A stretch of 64,000 bases of DNA from Strix aluco (Eukaryota; Chordata; Aves; Strigiformes; Strigidae). The stretch covers positions 16,082,825-16,146,824 of the forward strand of contig NC_133971.1 of assembly GCF_031877795.1 (NCBI RefSeq). The letters run 5' to 3'. The position numbers and the translations under genes are program-made. Shown here one piece after another: positions 49,093-60,319 of this stretch (the stretch's first letter is position 1; each line of letters begins with the position of its first letter). Under the pieces are notes generated by a model, which saw nothing but the letters and a program-made list of their open reading frames with translations, did not search any database and was not told the DNA's origin.

Positions 49093-52000
49093 CTGAAAAA
49101 TAAGAAAGTATTAAGATTATTAAGCAAATATTTACATGCTACAGGGAAGCAAAAACATACTTCAAAAAGGAAAGCTAAGATCATACTAGCAACACAAAAT
49201 AATAAGGTTAATTTCTGTTTCAAAGTGCAGACTGATCACAGATGTTAGTTCAACCTTTTTTATTTTGGGTAAGATGTCCTTCTCTGTCTCCTAGCTTGGA
49301 AGCTTTTTATGGTAGGGACTCCATCTGTGCTTAAGGATGCAATCTCATCTATGTTTTCTTTGGGCTACTTTAACACAAATACAACAGTAAATTTGCCACC
49401 CTTGATCTGTCTTTGCCAGAACCTTCATACAGTTTGTAAGAAATGAGGTGCTGGGATGAATACTAGTATTCAGACACAAAATTCCCTTTAGAACCACTCA
49501 TCACCAAAATAACAAAAAGTTAAAGTGCAATTGAAACATCAAGTTACTGAAATATTTCTGTGTGTTCTGGAGACATCTTACTCAACCCAATGACTCCCAT
49601 CAAGACAGATGGCAGAAGTCTGCGCGAAGTTTTCGGAGCAGACGTGGCTCAGCCTTTTGATTGTATCAGACAGGTAGCCACAGATTGCACTGAAACGCTT
49701 TGCTTTGCTAGTTCTACTTATCCTACCCCACGGCATGCATCATTGAGGACAGCATGTGTGCCCTCGGGGCACTTCTGAAATCTGCCAGTAGTGTTCCCTC
49801 TACAGCAGGGTCTTCTGCAGCATGGTTCAGTGACTTGACTAAGAAGAAAAGTGTCAGGACAGGATATCTCTGATTTTTGAATGTAGCTGTAATAAGTTAG
49901 GAATTTAGCATTACAAAGTGTTGAATGTGCGGTACAGGTTTATTTATGTTTAAAAAAACCAAAAACCCAAAAAATCAAAAGAGCTACTTTAGACATTTCA
50001 TAAGAGTTGTTTGTATGAAGACTTATTGTGGAAGACTCTCATTTTCAGCTTCGACTTAATCTAGTTAGCTGTAGCATAATTTAAATACATTATGGGAAGA
50101 CAGAAGTGAGAGAGTTACTACTGCTCAAGTAATTATTCATCTGCTTAGCTGTGCAACTGATCTTTGTTGAATCCTAGACAACTAAAATAAAAATGGTGTG
50201 TTAACTTAAATCAGTGAGCTGAAAGTACATAGGCATGACTCACATGTCTAAAATGTTACTCATTAGAAGCAATTATTTGTTCTACAGTAATTCAAACATT
50301 TTTTTTTTTTTTTTAATGCAGATGAAAACAAAAGCATCTGAAGGAGGCAGATGGTAAAGAGAGGAGTGGCTGCAGCTTTAAACAGGCAGTTACCTCCCTT
50401 TGTGCGCAGGCTGTTCGGGAAGGGCCCTGACCAGCTTGAATTTTGGTGAAATTCAGACTTGAATGTGGGGGGAGATGAGAGAAGTGGTAGGGAAATTTGG
50501 GGATTTTTTAAAGCTGCTGTGCTGTATGTATCATGCTGTGTCACAGCAGCATTCTGGGGACAGTAGGGACAAAAGAGGGGAAGTGTTTCTGATAATGGTT
50601 TTCGTATGCAAAGTGACTAGATTGCAACCTCTGTAGGCCAGAAAAAAAGATGCTGTATGAGAATTTCAGCCTGCAAGCTTGTTGCGTAGGCTGCAGTGGG
50701 AACAATTTAGTACTTTTACTGAAACACCAATGCAGAGAAGTATGGGAGATTCAGTGTTTGTACAGAAGGGCACTAAACCAATTTATACAAGGGTCTATTC
50801 TGCTGTCTAAAAGAGAACACTAACAAAAGGAAAAACTATAGATCCTTAATCTTTAACCTTACTTTAAAAGTTTAGTCCAAGCAGTTGGATGGCTCAAGGA
50901 GTCAGCTCCTAGTTCAGCAGTTCAGGTGCAGCACAAGTTATATTTAACACCTCCAATTTCAGCCTATGGCTGACATCAAATAGTTAGGTGATTTCCAGTA
51001 GTTAATGATCACTGCAGTAGAAATCTGTCACAACTGACACCATCAGTATTCATCTCTTTTGGGAGGACTGTGATTATACTTGAAGGAAAAAAACCTAATT
51101 CATTATGCCAGGAGGCTTGTCTCCATGGTAAAGACATCAGTGAGAGTGAAAAATCTTGAACAGTACCTCTAGTATCTCCAGTACATACAAGTTTTATGAA
51201 TTCAAGACTTTGAATGCTGTGAATATATATTTCTTCCACTGACATTTCTAAAACAGAAAATTTCTTAAACAGAAGACAATGATGAGCCTAGTCCCCGAAA
51301 GTCTACATGTCCTTCTTGGTTTCTCCACTGCTGAAGAGCAGTGTGGAGAACCAAGTCAAGAGATGACATGGTTTTGTGTGAGGAAGGCATGTTTTTGGGG
51401 AACACCAATATAAATGGACTTTGATGAGAGGGAGGGTACACCTTGTCTGGAGTCTGGAACTGTATTGCCAAGATGACCTCTGCATGACATGGTAACTGAG
51501 GTGCTTCCAGCAAGCAACCTCCCTCATCCCAGTATCCCTGAACTTTGCAGGGCTTCGCCTGCACTGCCTCACTTGAGCTAGCAGTGCTGCAGTGCCTCAC
51601 CTTTTGAGGACTAGTGAGCAAACCAGTCAGAACCACTGACCATTACCGGCTGAGGTTAAGTCACTTAATGTGGAACCCCTTGGTGGTAACCTAACCCATT
51701 TCTCATCAGTGACTCCTAAGTTAGAACAGTATGAAAATAGGCTAAAGGAAAATAATTATATTTGGGCCAGTTAACTTTTATCAACTACTGACCTTTGTCT
51801 TAGCTATTGCTTATAGCTACTTGAACATTGCTAATAATTTTAATTATTTCCTGAATTCTTGGAGCTAACTTATTTACAAATTTCTTAGATGAAAGCATTT
51901 AGAGTCTGCGTTACTCCATTATCAAACTTTTCTAAAAGTAGAATCCTATTACAATAATTCAGGACAAAAAAATTTCATAATTTCAGTTGAGTTAAAATTC

Positions 52001-55000
52001 TCTGGAATAAACTATAACTTGGTGAAAACTAGGTGTTCTTTGTATAAGCAAAGACTTTCTAAGTTCAGAGTTGAACTCAACCTTGATGCTGTTAACAACA
52101 CCTCCATGCTGTGTCCTGTGCTCAGTCCATGTCTCCACCTTGAACTTAGATGACGTGAGGTACTACTTGAAAGCCAGCTCTATGGAAAAATGCAATAAGA
52201 TGTCAAACTTGCTATTTCTTTGCCACTTGATAATATAGAGAGTGGGAATTTAAACTTTCTTGATGAAATTCAATTTAACTTTCATTTAAAAGATTGAGAG
52301 CCACATATCAGTTCTTTTCTTTTGCAAGGCTGCTTGTATGTTTGTATGACATAGTATCTGTGTATTAGAAAAAACAATAGTGCTCTTCATGCTCTCCAAA
52401 ACAGAAAGAAAGATAGTTACTGTCTTGACATTTTGTATTCCTTTTGTGTCAGTGTTTATTTGAAAAAGCTGATCACCAGGGATTTATGCACAGAAGGGAA
52501 GAGGATGGAGTGATCAAAGATTCAAAAGATCTTAATGAACCTTGACAATAAACATAGAGGTCAGTAATGGGAAACAGGCATACCTATAAGCTAGGATAGT
52601 ACAAGGCAGCCAATACAGTAGCTCTACAGAAAAGATTTTTAAACTACTCTTACATAGCTACAGCTATACCAGAGTCTGTAGCACTTGTAAAATATGAATA
52701 GGTATGAAAGAACAGGACAAAGGAAGAGCGGGATAAAGCATTGAGGTTTCATCCTCATGGTGTGCAGTCAGGCCACTGAACAATATATATACAGTCTTTT
52801 CTTTGCATCCAATGAGAACTTTGAAAGGCAAAAATTGTGTAGAATCAGTATGATACTCAAATTGCCTGAAGTTGTCTTTTACTGCCTGTGGTCTTTGCAC
52901 TGATTCTCTAACAAGGATATAGAGAAATGATGTAGAAAGCTCAGTAAGGTTGGGATTGTTTGGTTTTAACAACTTATACTGTGCTGTTTTCCATCAAGTA
53001 CTACACATTGTTGGTCTCACAATCAGCATATGTGTATTCCGCTTATGCTGAAAGCCACTTTTTTTTACACAGAGCTATTTTATGACTTCCTTTTATGTCT
53101 ACTTTCATATGTGAGGGGCTACTGCACATACTGTTCTGTAAAAGAACTAGAGAGCAAAATATATAATGGCTTCATCCAATCTTAAAAAGCACTCTTGAGC
53201 TCCAGAAGAAAATTTCAAAGTATTCTGTAGACCCATCAATCTGGACAGGATGTTACAAACCAGTAATGTTCATGTCCCAAGGGATATCTTTGTGAGGTGG
53301 AAAACTAAAGAATAAATTCCTACTCAAGCCAATTAAATATGTTCCCTGTGTACTGCTGGACAACAATTAATACCGATTTCTGGGCATTACTGTTGATAGC
53401 TGCATGCATACCACTGGCGGATAACAAAAAGTCAGTTTCTCTTATCTACCCTTTGTATAATCTGCAGCGATAAGCATCTAGAATCTAAATTACTCAGTGA
53501 CCCTTATAGTAGGTACTCACATACAGAATATGATGTTCATGCCAGACACATTTATAAATCAGGTAAGACACGGTCTTGTAGGACAGATGACTATTATTTA
53601 TTTTTGTAAAAATAAATATGGTATTATCTTTAAAAAAAATCTTCTTTAGCCCACATCTCTGTTATACAGAACTTGTTATTGAACTACATGAGTGATGTAG
53701 TAATAATTTGAACACATTTTCCTAAAATTTAGTTTTCTTGAAACCTGATGTCTGCTCCTTTTTGCTTTCCTTTCTCAACCTCTTTCATCACAGGTGCTGG
53801 CTTCAAGCAATGATAACATCTTTCTATCCCACTATCAGTGTCTCAAGGCAGGAAGGTCCTCAGACCTGAGCCAGCCACCTCAGCAGCACCTGGTTGACTA
53901 ATCTTCAAGCACCTAGTGCTAACCCACTGCCAAGCTATTGCTTTTTCACCTGCCCGCAGGACCAGCACTGGTCAGTAATGTGATAACTGTGGATATTGAA
54001 GGACCAAGGGAAAAGCAGGGGAGAAGGTGCAAGGGCAGAGCAGAGCTGGGGATACAGCAGTGCACAGGTGATGGGAATTAAGTACATTGAGGTAGAAACA
54101 GGGAATGTTATCCAGGTCAGTGGGGAAATGATATTATTACAGTGGGAGCGAGTACAAGGAGAGTGGAAGACATGTTCACATGGCCAGGCTTTTTTAGTTC
54201 TCCTGCACATGACGTAATTTGTTTTGAATTTTTCTTTTCCTAGTTATGTAATACAGTAACTATTTCAATCATTATTTCCTAAGAAAGCAGCAAACAAATA
54301 GTGTAATTCAGGATGCTCTTTAATTAAGACTATAATTGCAAAAGGCAGGAAAACAAGTTTGAAAGTTTCCATAAACTGGAAGAATAGCACCCAACAGTGC
54401 AATCTTTTTCCTAGCATTAACATGTATAGTTTGTCTTTTACACCCCCATCCCACCCCCACCCCCCTTTTTTTTTTTTTATAAGGACATTTTCCTTAGACT
54501 TCCAATACAAACATGACTGTGGTCTCTTCTTTCCCACTTGTCCTTGTGACAAAAAGTTTTTTAGCCAGAATTATTTGCCCCCTCTGATACTTCCCTCCCA
54601 GCTTAATTACAAACACTAGTTCTGTCCCCTTTTAGCCTTCATTTTAGCAGTCAAAGTATGCCATGCTCTTAAATCCCCCCTTAGTTGTTCCTTTAAACAG
54701 CCTTTTCTGTATGTAGAGCTTGAACTGAGTCTTCCCAGCAGGCATCTCATGTGGCTAAGCTATTTGTCCAGCAGCACTGTGATCGCTATGTGACTGAAAG
54801 AAATGTTAAACTGAATTTCACAGGAAAAAAAATGTTCCTAATCTCTGAACACATAATCTTGTCTTTTGTACTGTTGTACCTCTAGCAGAAACTGGGAGGT
54901 TACATGCATGGATGTACCATGCATCTTCTCTCAGCATCTGCATTGTCAGACAAGCTGTGAGCTACATGGATTCATCGTTTCTTAATGGTTACAGCACTGA

Positions 55001-55885
55001 TGTTGCTATCAGCGCTGTTTCTAATTGAATAACCATGAAGGTCATCTACTTGGGGTGGATATTCTGAACTATTTTGTGTTGGCCGATCTTCCAAACTTTG
55101 CCCTACCTACAAATTCAGCTGGCACTCTATCTTCTTTCGGCAACGCCAGTTTTTTAAGGAAGTCCACCAGCACATCTCGCCAGCTTGGTCACTTCCTTCC
55201 ATTGTAACTTGCTGTTGCCCGGCCGCCTCCTTAGCCATGGGACAGCTGTAAAACACTTTTCACCGTCAGTAACCCTACCTGTGGCATTGTGTCTGTCTCT
55301 GATCTATGTATTTCAGATCTGTAACATTTCCTTTATTCAAAAAAGTCGTTCTCAAAAAGTATCTGACGCTGCTTTACGCAGGCTAACTTGATGATTCAGC
55401 CTGTTCTCCTGCCGCTACTATGAGAACAAACCCAGAGCAGCGTTTCACGACGCCGAAGAAAACGCGATCCTAAGCCCCCATTAAAACTTCAAAGCGGGAG
55501 ACCGTCGACCTGGCTACACGCCGGCCCACGACGCCGTGCGCTAATGCGCATTTTATTTTCCTCTCCCGAGGCGCACGGCTCCGGCCCGGCGGCCGAACCA
55601 GCCGGCGGTGCCGCCGCCCGCCGCCACGGCCGGGATTCTCCCTCGCTCGGCGCCCGCCGGGCCGCGGCTTCCTGGGGGACCCCTCTGGGGACAGGAGCGC
55701 TGGGGCCCGGCAGGGCTGGGGCACCCCTCCCCTCCCCGACACCCCCCCGGGAGCTCCCCCGCGCGCGGCGGGAGCGGCGACTCACCGAGGGGGGCGGCGG
55801 CGGCGGCGGCGGGAGACGGGCGCGGGCAGCCGAGCACGGCCAGGGCCAGGGCGCAGAGCAGCGCGGGCAGCGCCCGCGGCCCCAT
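47891..55885 (-). CDS. F2R: F2R gene, proteinase-activated receptor 1 (PAR1, thrombin receptor), two coding exons
   Basis: Complete two-exon gene. Coding exons are 55885-55786 and 49092-47891, joined by a phase-1 intron (GT at 55785-55784, AG at 49094-49093), giving 433 codons; human PAR1 has 425. The product shows a signal peptide starting MGPRALPALL, sequon N38, a predicted cleavage site TPQLR45|S46FVISS, an acidic segment (residues 56-70), N1.50 in LPLN (N121), D2.50 in LALAD (D149), conserved cysteines C176 and C255, a DRF motif at 200-202, the ECL2 motif ITTCHDVL, CFGPTN in TM6, DPLIYYY in TM7, and a Ser/Asn-rich tail ending near NNSVYRKL. The TM region clearly matches vertebrate PAR1 rather than PAR2, PAR3 or PAR4. 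In mammals the receptor is cut by thrombin and signals through Gq, G12/13 and Gi. It lies between IQGAP2 and F2RL1 as in mammals. Confidence 0.97.
49093..55785 (-). other. F2R intron 1
   Basis: A phase-1 intron of 6693 bp with GT..AG borders. It is AT-rich apart from the CpG-island end near 55.5-55.8 kb. I saw no exon, transposon or structured RNA in it; poly-T/poly-A runs at 50300-50314 and 54466-54479 are simple sequence. ORFs within it (for example 51265-51636, 53935-54210) are unrecognised and probably chance. Confidence 0.85.
55786..55885 (-). CDS. F2R: F2R coding exon 1 (signal peptide and start of propeptide)
   Basis: ATG at 55885-55883, then 33 codons plus one base up to the donor G|GTGAGT (GT at 55785-55784). 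The peptide begins MGPR, as does human PAR1, followed by a hydrophobic Leu/Ala core ending near VLGC, then PRPSP and a run of six alanines encoded by GCC repeats (residues 26-31). The final G combines with CC of exon 2 to form an Ala codon (residue 34). The exon lies inside a strong CpG island. Other frames remain open across this GC-rich block by chance and are not genes. Confidence 0.92.
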
Positions 55886-56112
55886 GTCCGCCGCGCCGGG
55901 GGCGGGGGGGGCGGGCGGCGGGGAGCTCCCTCCGCGCTCTCCGCTCCCTCTGTCCGTCCGGCCAGCGCAGGGGAAGGCGAGTGCAGCCGGAGAGCGGCGG
56001 CTGGCGACGGACGGGCGGCTGGGACGGGGCCGTGCCGTCCTGCCGCGCCGCCCCGGCGGAGGGGGGGCTGCGCGCCCGCCCCGCACCGCCACGGGCGGGA
56101 GAGCCGGGCGGC

Positions 56113-56157
56113 GGAGGGGAGGGGAACGGAGGGGAGGGGAGGCGAGGGGAGGGGGGC
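56113..56157 (+). promoter_or_regulatory. G-tract array upstream of F2R (Sp1-like sites, possible G-quadruplex)
   Basis: The plus strand carries repeated GGGG blocks separated by one to five bases (GGGGAGGGGAACGG, GGGGAGGGGAGGCG and GGGGAGGGGGG in sequence). The coding strand is correspondingly C/T-rich. It lies roughly 230-270 bp upstream of the F2R ATG. It fits tandem Sp1/KLF sites and could fold as G-quadruplexes. Confidence 0.55.
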
Positions 56158-56200
56158 CTGCCCGCCCCCGCGGCACAGCAGCCCAGCCAGCAGCCCGTGC

Positions 56201-59200
56201 GCTGAGAAAAAACGGCAGCGGAAAGCTCTGGCACCCAGCTGAGAAACGGGAAGGGGTCGTGGGCTCGGGCAGGGCGACAAAGCAGGAGGTGCAGAGCAAA
56301 GGGTTATTACTCTCACGGAATTATTCTTTGTGCAGTCCAAATTGCTAATGCTCCGCAGGAGCACAGTTACAAGGCCAGTTGAAATACCTGCATTACTCAT
56401 GACTGAAAGATCATGCTCATTCAGGAAAGCTCCTTAATATGTAGATCTGCACTGTATAAAGTAGACAACATTAAAGTCTGCTTGTACTGCATGGGTTCAG
56501 TAAGCTGACTCTACAAAAACCAGACAATCTACAAGTGATTCATTACCCCGCTTTGCAGCCCTCGTGTCTGTTCTTGCAAGACCCCTGAGGAAGTGATGCC
56601 ACTCCTGAACTCCAGTAGCATGTGCCTTGGGCAGTACAGCTTGTTCTGTCCTTCAGAGCTGCTCATGAATTAAGAGGTAGTTGTACTGAAACCTATAGAG
56701 GAACATAATTCTGTAACTTTGCAGCTACAATTTAGGCTTTTTTTCTTTGAAAATATTTATTCCACTGGTGGTTTGATTGCTTCGGATTTCTTAGGCCTGT
56801 AACACAGTCAAAAGGTTTACAAGTGGACACTTTGGTTTGCTAGGGTATGCTGTCCCATCCTCAACTGTATATCCTTCTGTTTACAGCAATACAGACCAAA
56901 AAAGTGTGTGTGAGTAAGCTCCTTTAGAACTCGTTCATATGTATGAAGTGCCTTTGTTACTGTAGAAGCACTGACCTTTGCTCTTAATTGAGAGTAAAAA
57001 CCATGGAAAATAAATACTCCTGATTGTAAGTACTGGTTCCCAGTAAATTCTACATCACGATATTCTTCTCACAATCCCACCACCTGCTACATTATCGCAC
57101 TGTTAAGTCTGACTGCAGTTTGTGTCAGGCAAGGGCAAGGAATAAATACAAGTTTTACAGCTGGCCAGCCTTTCTACATCTCTATCATCCCAAACATGCT
57201 AGGAAGCCCACATAAAACACCTTATACTTAATCATAAACTATTCTTCTTCTGATTTAGAAAATATCTTAATCAGAGATAATTTATTTTCATCTGATTGGG
57301 AAGAGAAAATTAAGCTATTCTTGGGCATTCCTGTAGTCTCACAGCTCTATAAAGATAGCAAAAGGTAACACTTAGAAATTTCAAAACCCAAACTGGAAGT
57401 GAACTAAGTATCAGTCTTTCCTAAAATAAATGTGTATTTGTAAATGTACACCAGACTTTGGAAAAGTATACATTGTCAGTATTTGTATTTCTTAAGTTTC
57501 AGCAGGCCTTAACCAGTGGGTCAGGGCTTGAGGCATAAACCATATAGAATTTGTGAAAGGTATGAAGGCAAACTCAGATTGTATCTGCAGGCAGTAACTT
57601 ATTTGTGGATATAAGGCATATAACAGTCATAGGGCTATGTCCTTTCATCTTTGTAAATTAGGTTCCTATAAACACAGTGAGTGAATAAAAAAAGTCTGTG
57701 TTTAAGTTTTCTGTCTGCATATGGGAACAAAGTTAATTTTTGTATCCTGTAGTTATGCAAGTCAGCTTGCTACTTTCTCTAGAGATAAACTGATTGTAAT
57801 GGAGGTGAAGAGTTCATGACTTTTAATGCTTTTACCAGTTACCACTTTTTAATCCTATTTCTTGCAATACAATTCTTTCCACAAGACCATTTCATGAATG
57901 AAACTGGTTTCATCAAGTCCTATCTAACTTTAAAGACCCTAAATTGCAATTTACAGCAGCCTATAAAAAGCTTTTCTTGTCATATTTAGTAGCTGTCAGC
58001 AGCACAGGACAGGAGTGGGTGGGCACAGAATTACTTTGCTCATTTGCATGGTACTTGGTACTACTGTCAATCTTATATTTAGGTGGAAATCATTGTGGTC
58101 AGTCCTGTTTAAGCAGGGTTCATTGTTTGTTCAGGGACAAGGCCCTAAACTGATGTAGTTAATTAAGAAAAAATTTCTTTAAACTCCTTTAGAAGCTTAA
58201 ATGGAAGTTATTCTTTGATGTGCACTAGAAGAGCAGGAAACCGAAGAAATGGTTGGAAAAGGTGAGAGCTAGAACACAGACTGTACCTTTCATACATGTC
58301 ATTACCTGGACACCAAATAAGCTTTCCTAAGCTTTCATACATCAGGAAGTAACTGAGGAACATGCTGTTCACATTAAAACTAAGCAGTCACTAGACATGT
58401 CAAGTGCGTTACACCGAACAGCATATCCAGGAGTGACTTACTCCCACAAAAGCTGTGGGGCTCTAGTATGTCTCACCAGCAGAACTCCAGGCTTTTGACA
58501 CATTAACTTAAAGGTCTGTTCTTAGGATCAATACCCTACCCATGCAGACTTACCTACTCAGCTAGAATTTGTCAAAAATATGTAGGCATTAGTCAAGTCA
58601 GTTACAAATAAAAAGGAAACAAAAGACTGTGAGTTTAATTCATATTCAAGTACAACTCACTTTTACTTTCAAAGAAAACTAAAGTGCTGCTTTCACCTTC
58701 CCATCCAGCTATTTTAAGTGAACCAACGTATTAATACTCACCATTTATATCATGTTAAAATGGCTTTTAAAATGGCTTATACATAACTAGCTAGAAGAAA
58801 AATGGAAGCACGTAGGAGCTGTTTATGTTTTAAGTAAGTGATATTAGCTGTTTTAAAGTAGTCAAGTGTTCAAATTCAATGTCATGCATAAATGAATATC
58901 TCTAGTAAGCGTAATCATTTTTTCAGCTTGTATAATAACACAAGTCAGTATACCAACTAAACTCAGTCTATATATCTGCCACTAACTTTGCACTGGTTTT
59001 CTCCACCTTCAGAATTAATACTTGTTTAATACTTGCTTTTACAATGCATTCCAGAATGCCTCACTGTCCATCTTTTAAAATTTTTGTCATGAGGAAAGTG
59101 AGAGTAGGGAATACTTTCTCTTGATTTATGTATTTATCCCATTAACTACTGTGCACGCTTTTGCTCTGTAGATATGATTGGTAGTTCATCAGCAAAATGA

Positions 59201-59384
59201 TCATCACATTCAATGGCATAAAGACCATGAAGTCTTCACTGCTGAGCAACCTTCGAAGTGTACTGTGAGGACAATCAAGCTTAAGTAGATTCAATTTTAT
59301 AAAAGCATTGAAAAGTTCTTTCACTACCGTCTGGATTGCTGCCTTAATGACTCTTTTAAACAAAATTTGGGAACCAAGCCAGTT
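56201..59384. other. IQGAP2-F2R intergenic region
   Basis: About 3.2 kb of AT-rich DNA between the F2R CpG island and the IQGAP2 polyadenylation signals. No repeat family or ORF of note. The F2R upstream regulatory region must lie at least partly here. Confidence 0.6.
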
Positions 59385-60205
59385 TAACTATGTAATGTTT
59401 ATTTTACATAGAACAATCTCCAAAGAACATTTAAAAAACCAATCTAAATACTGATTTTATTGCATTTATTTTCTTACAAAAAAAGACAGACAGGCACAAT
59501 TTACGTATTCAAATACTTTAAAATGAACAACAACTGTTCACTATTCAGATTTCCCCAATACCACTCCAAAGGCTGTGAAAGTAGAAAATGTCATTTTACA
59601 CGAGGCAGTAGTGCATTTAGTAGGAATGAATCACAAAATATATTTTTGTACAGTAAGACATTATTGTCACTTTATAATTGCCTATAAAATATTTTGAATT
59701 GCACAATAAGTTTGTTTTACAGATGACAACTGCCAGAAAGTAGGCTTTGTATGTAACTAGATATTTGCCCAAACTATCACTTAGAAACAAATTAGGATTT
59801 CTTTTCGTAAATACTCAGAAGTCTAATAAGGACTATATTATATATCTGAGGTAATTTTATAATGTTTTAATAGAAAGAGGTTTATGTATTCAACTAAACT
59901 CAATTTCTGCCTACCTTAACATCCATACAACCACAATAGCTGAGTGTCCTAAACAATATTTTGATTTGAAAGTACCAACACCAATGAAATCTGGAACTGT
60001 TTAAATTAACCCATTTTCTCTTTTTCTGCTTCATTATCAATGCTGAAAAGGCACTGTGTACATTCCTCTGAACATTTGCTGTTTTAGGTTTTTTTCTTAA
60101 AGTTACAAAGCGTTCAGCGACAAACTTCAAACAAATGTTTAAAAGCAAAAAAAATACTGAATAGACTTCCCACTGATGGATGCAATCCATGGTATCTGAA
60201 GACAC
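59385..60205 (-). other. IQGAP2: IQGAP2 3' UTR
   Basis: AT-rich sequence after the stop, with three AATAAA signals clustered on the minus strand at 59470-59465, 59461-59456 and 59402-59397. These suggest a 3' UTR of about 0.75-0.8 kb. Its end is about 3.5 kb upstream of the F2R ATG. The end point is inferred from the signals. Confidence 0.6.
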
Positions 60206-60319
60206 TCATTTTCCATAGAACTTCTTATTCAACAAGAATATGAGCAAATTCACATTCACTTTAGCTTTATCAAACATTTTCATTACAGCCACACCTTCAT
60301 ACTGCATCTGAAGCAAATC
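60206..60319 (-). CDS. IQGAP2: IQGAP2 last coding exon
   Basis: The acceptor AG is at 60321-60320. 38 codons run from DLLQMQYEGVAVMKMF to NKKFYGK and a TGA stop at 60208-60206. The terminus matches the vertebrate IQGAP2 C-terminus almost residue for residue. Confidence 0.96.
   Translation of the reverse strand, partial: DLLQMQYEGVAVMKMFDKAKVNVNLLIFLLNKKFYGK

Larger units (their letters stand above)
55450..56200. promoter_or_regulatory. CpG island promoter of F2R
   Basis: Very GC- and CpG-rich block covering F2R exon 1, the start of the intron and about 300 bp upstream. It includes GGGGAGGGG-type (Sp1-like) clusters at 56113-56157. No TATA box is visible. Sp1/AP-2 control of the mammalian F2R promoter is known; its transfer to this gene is an inference. 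Confidence 0.8.

Noticed and set aside
55489-56400. Long overlapping ORFs (up to 303 codons) on both strands around F2R exon 1
   Set aside because: Produced by CpG-island base composition; low-complexity Pro/Ala/Arg/Gly translations with no domain. Only the 100-base F2R exon 1 is real.
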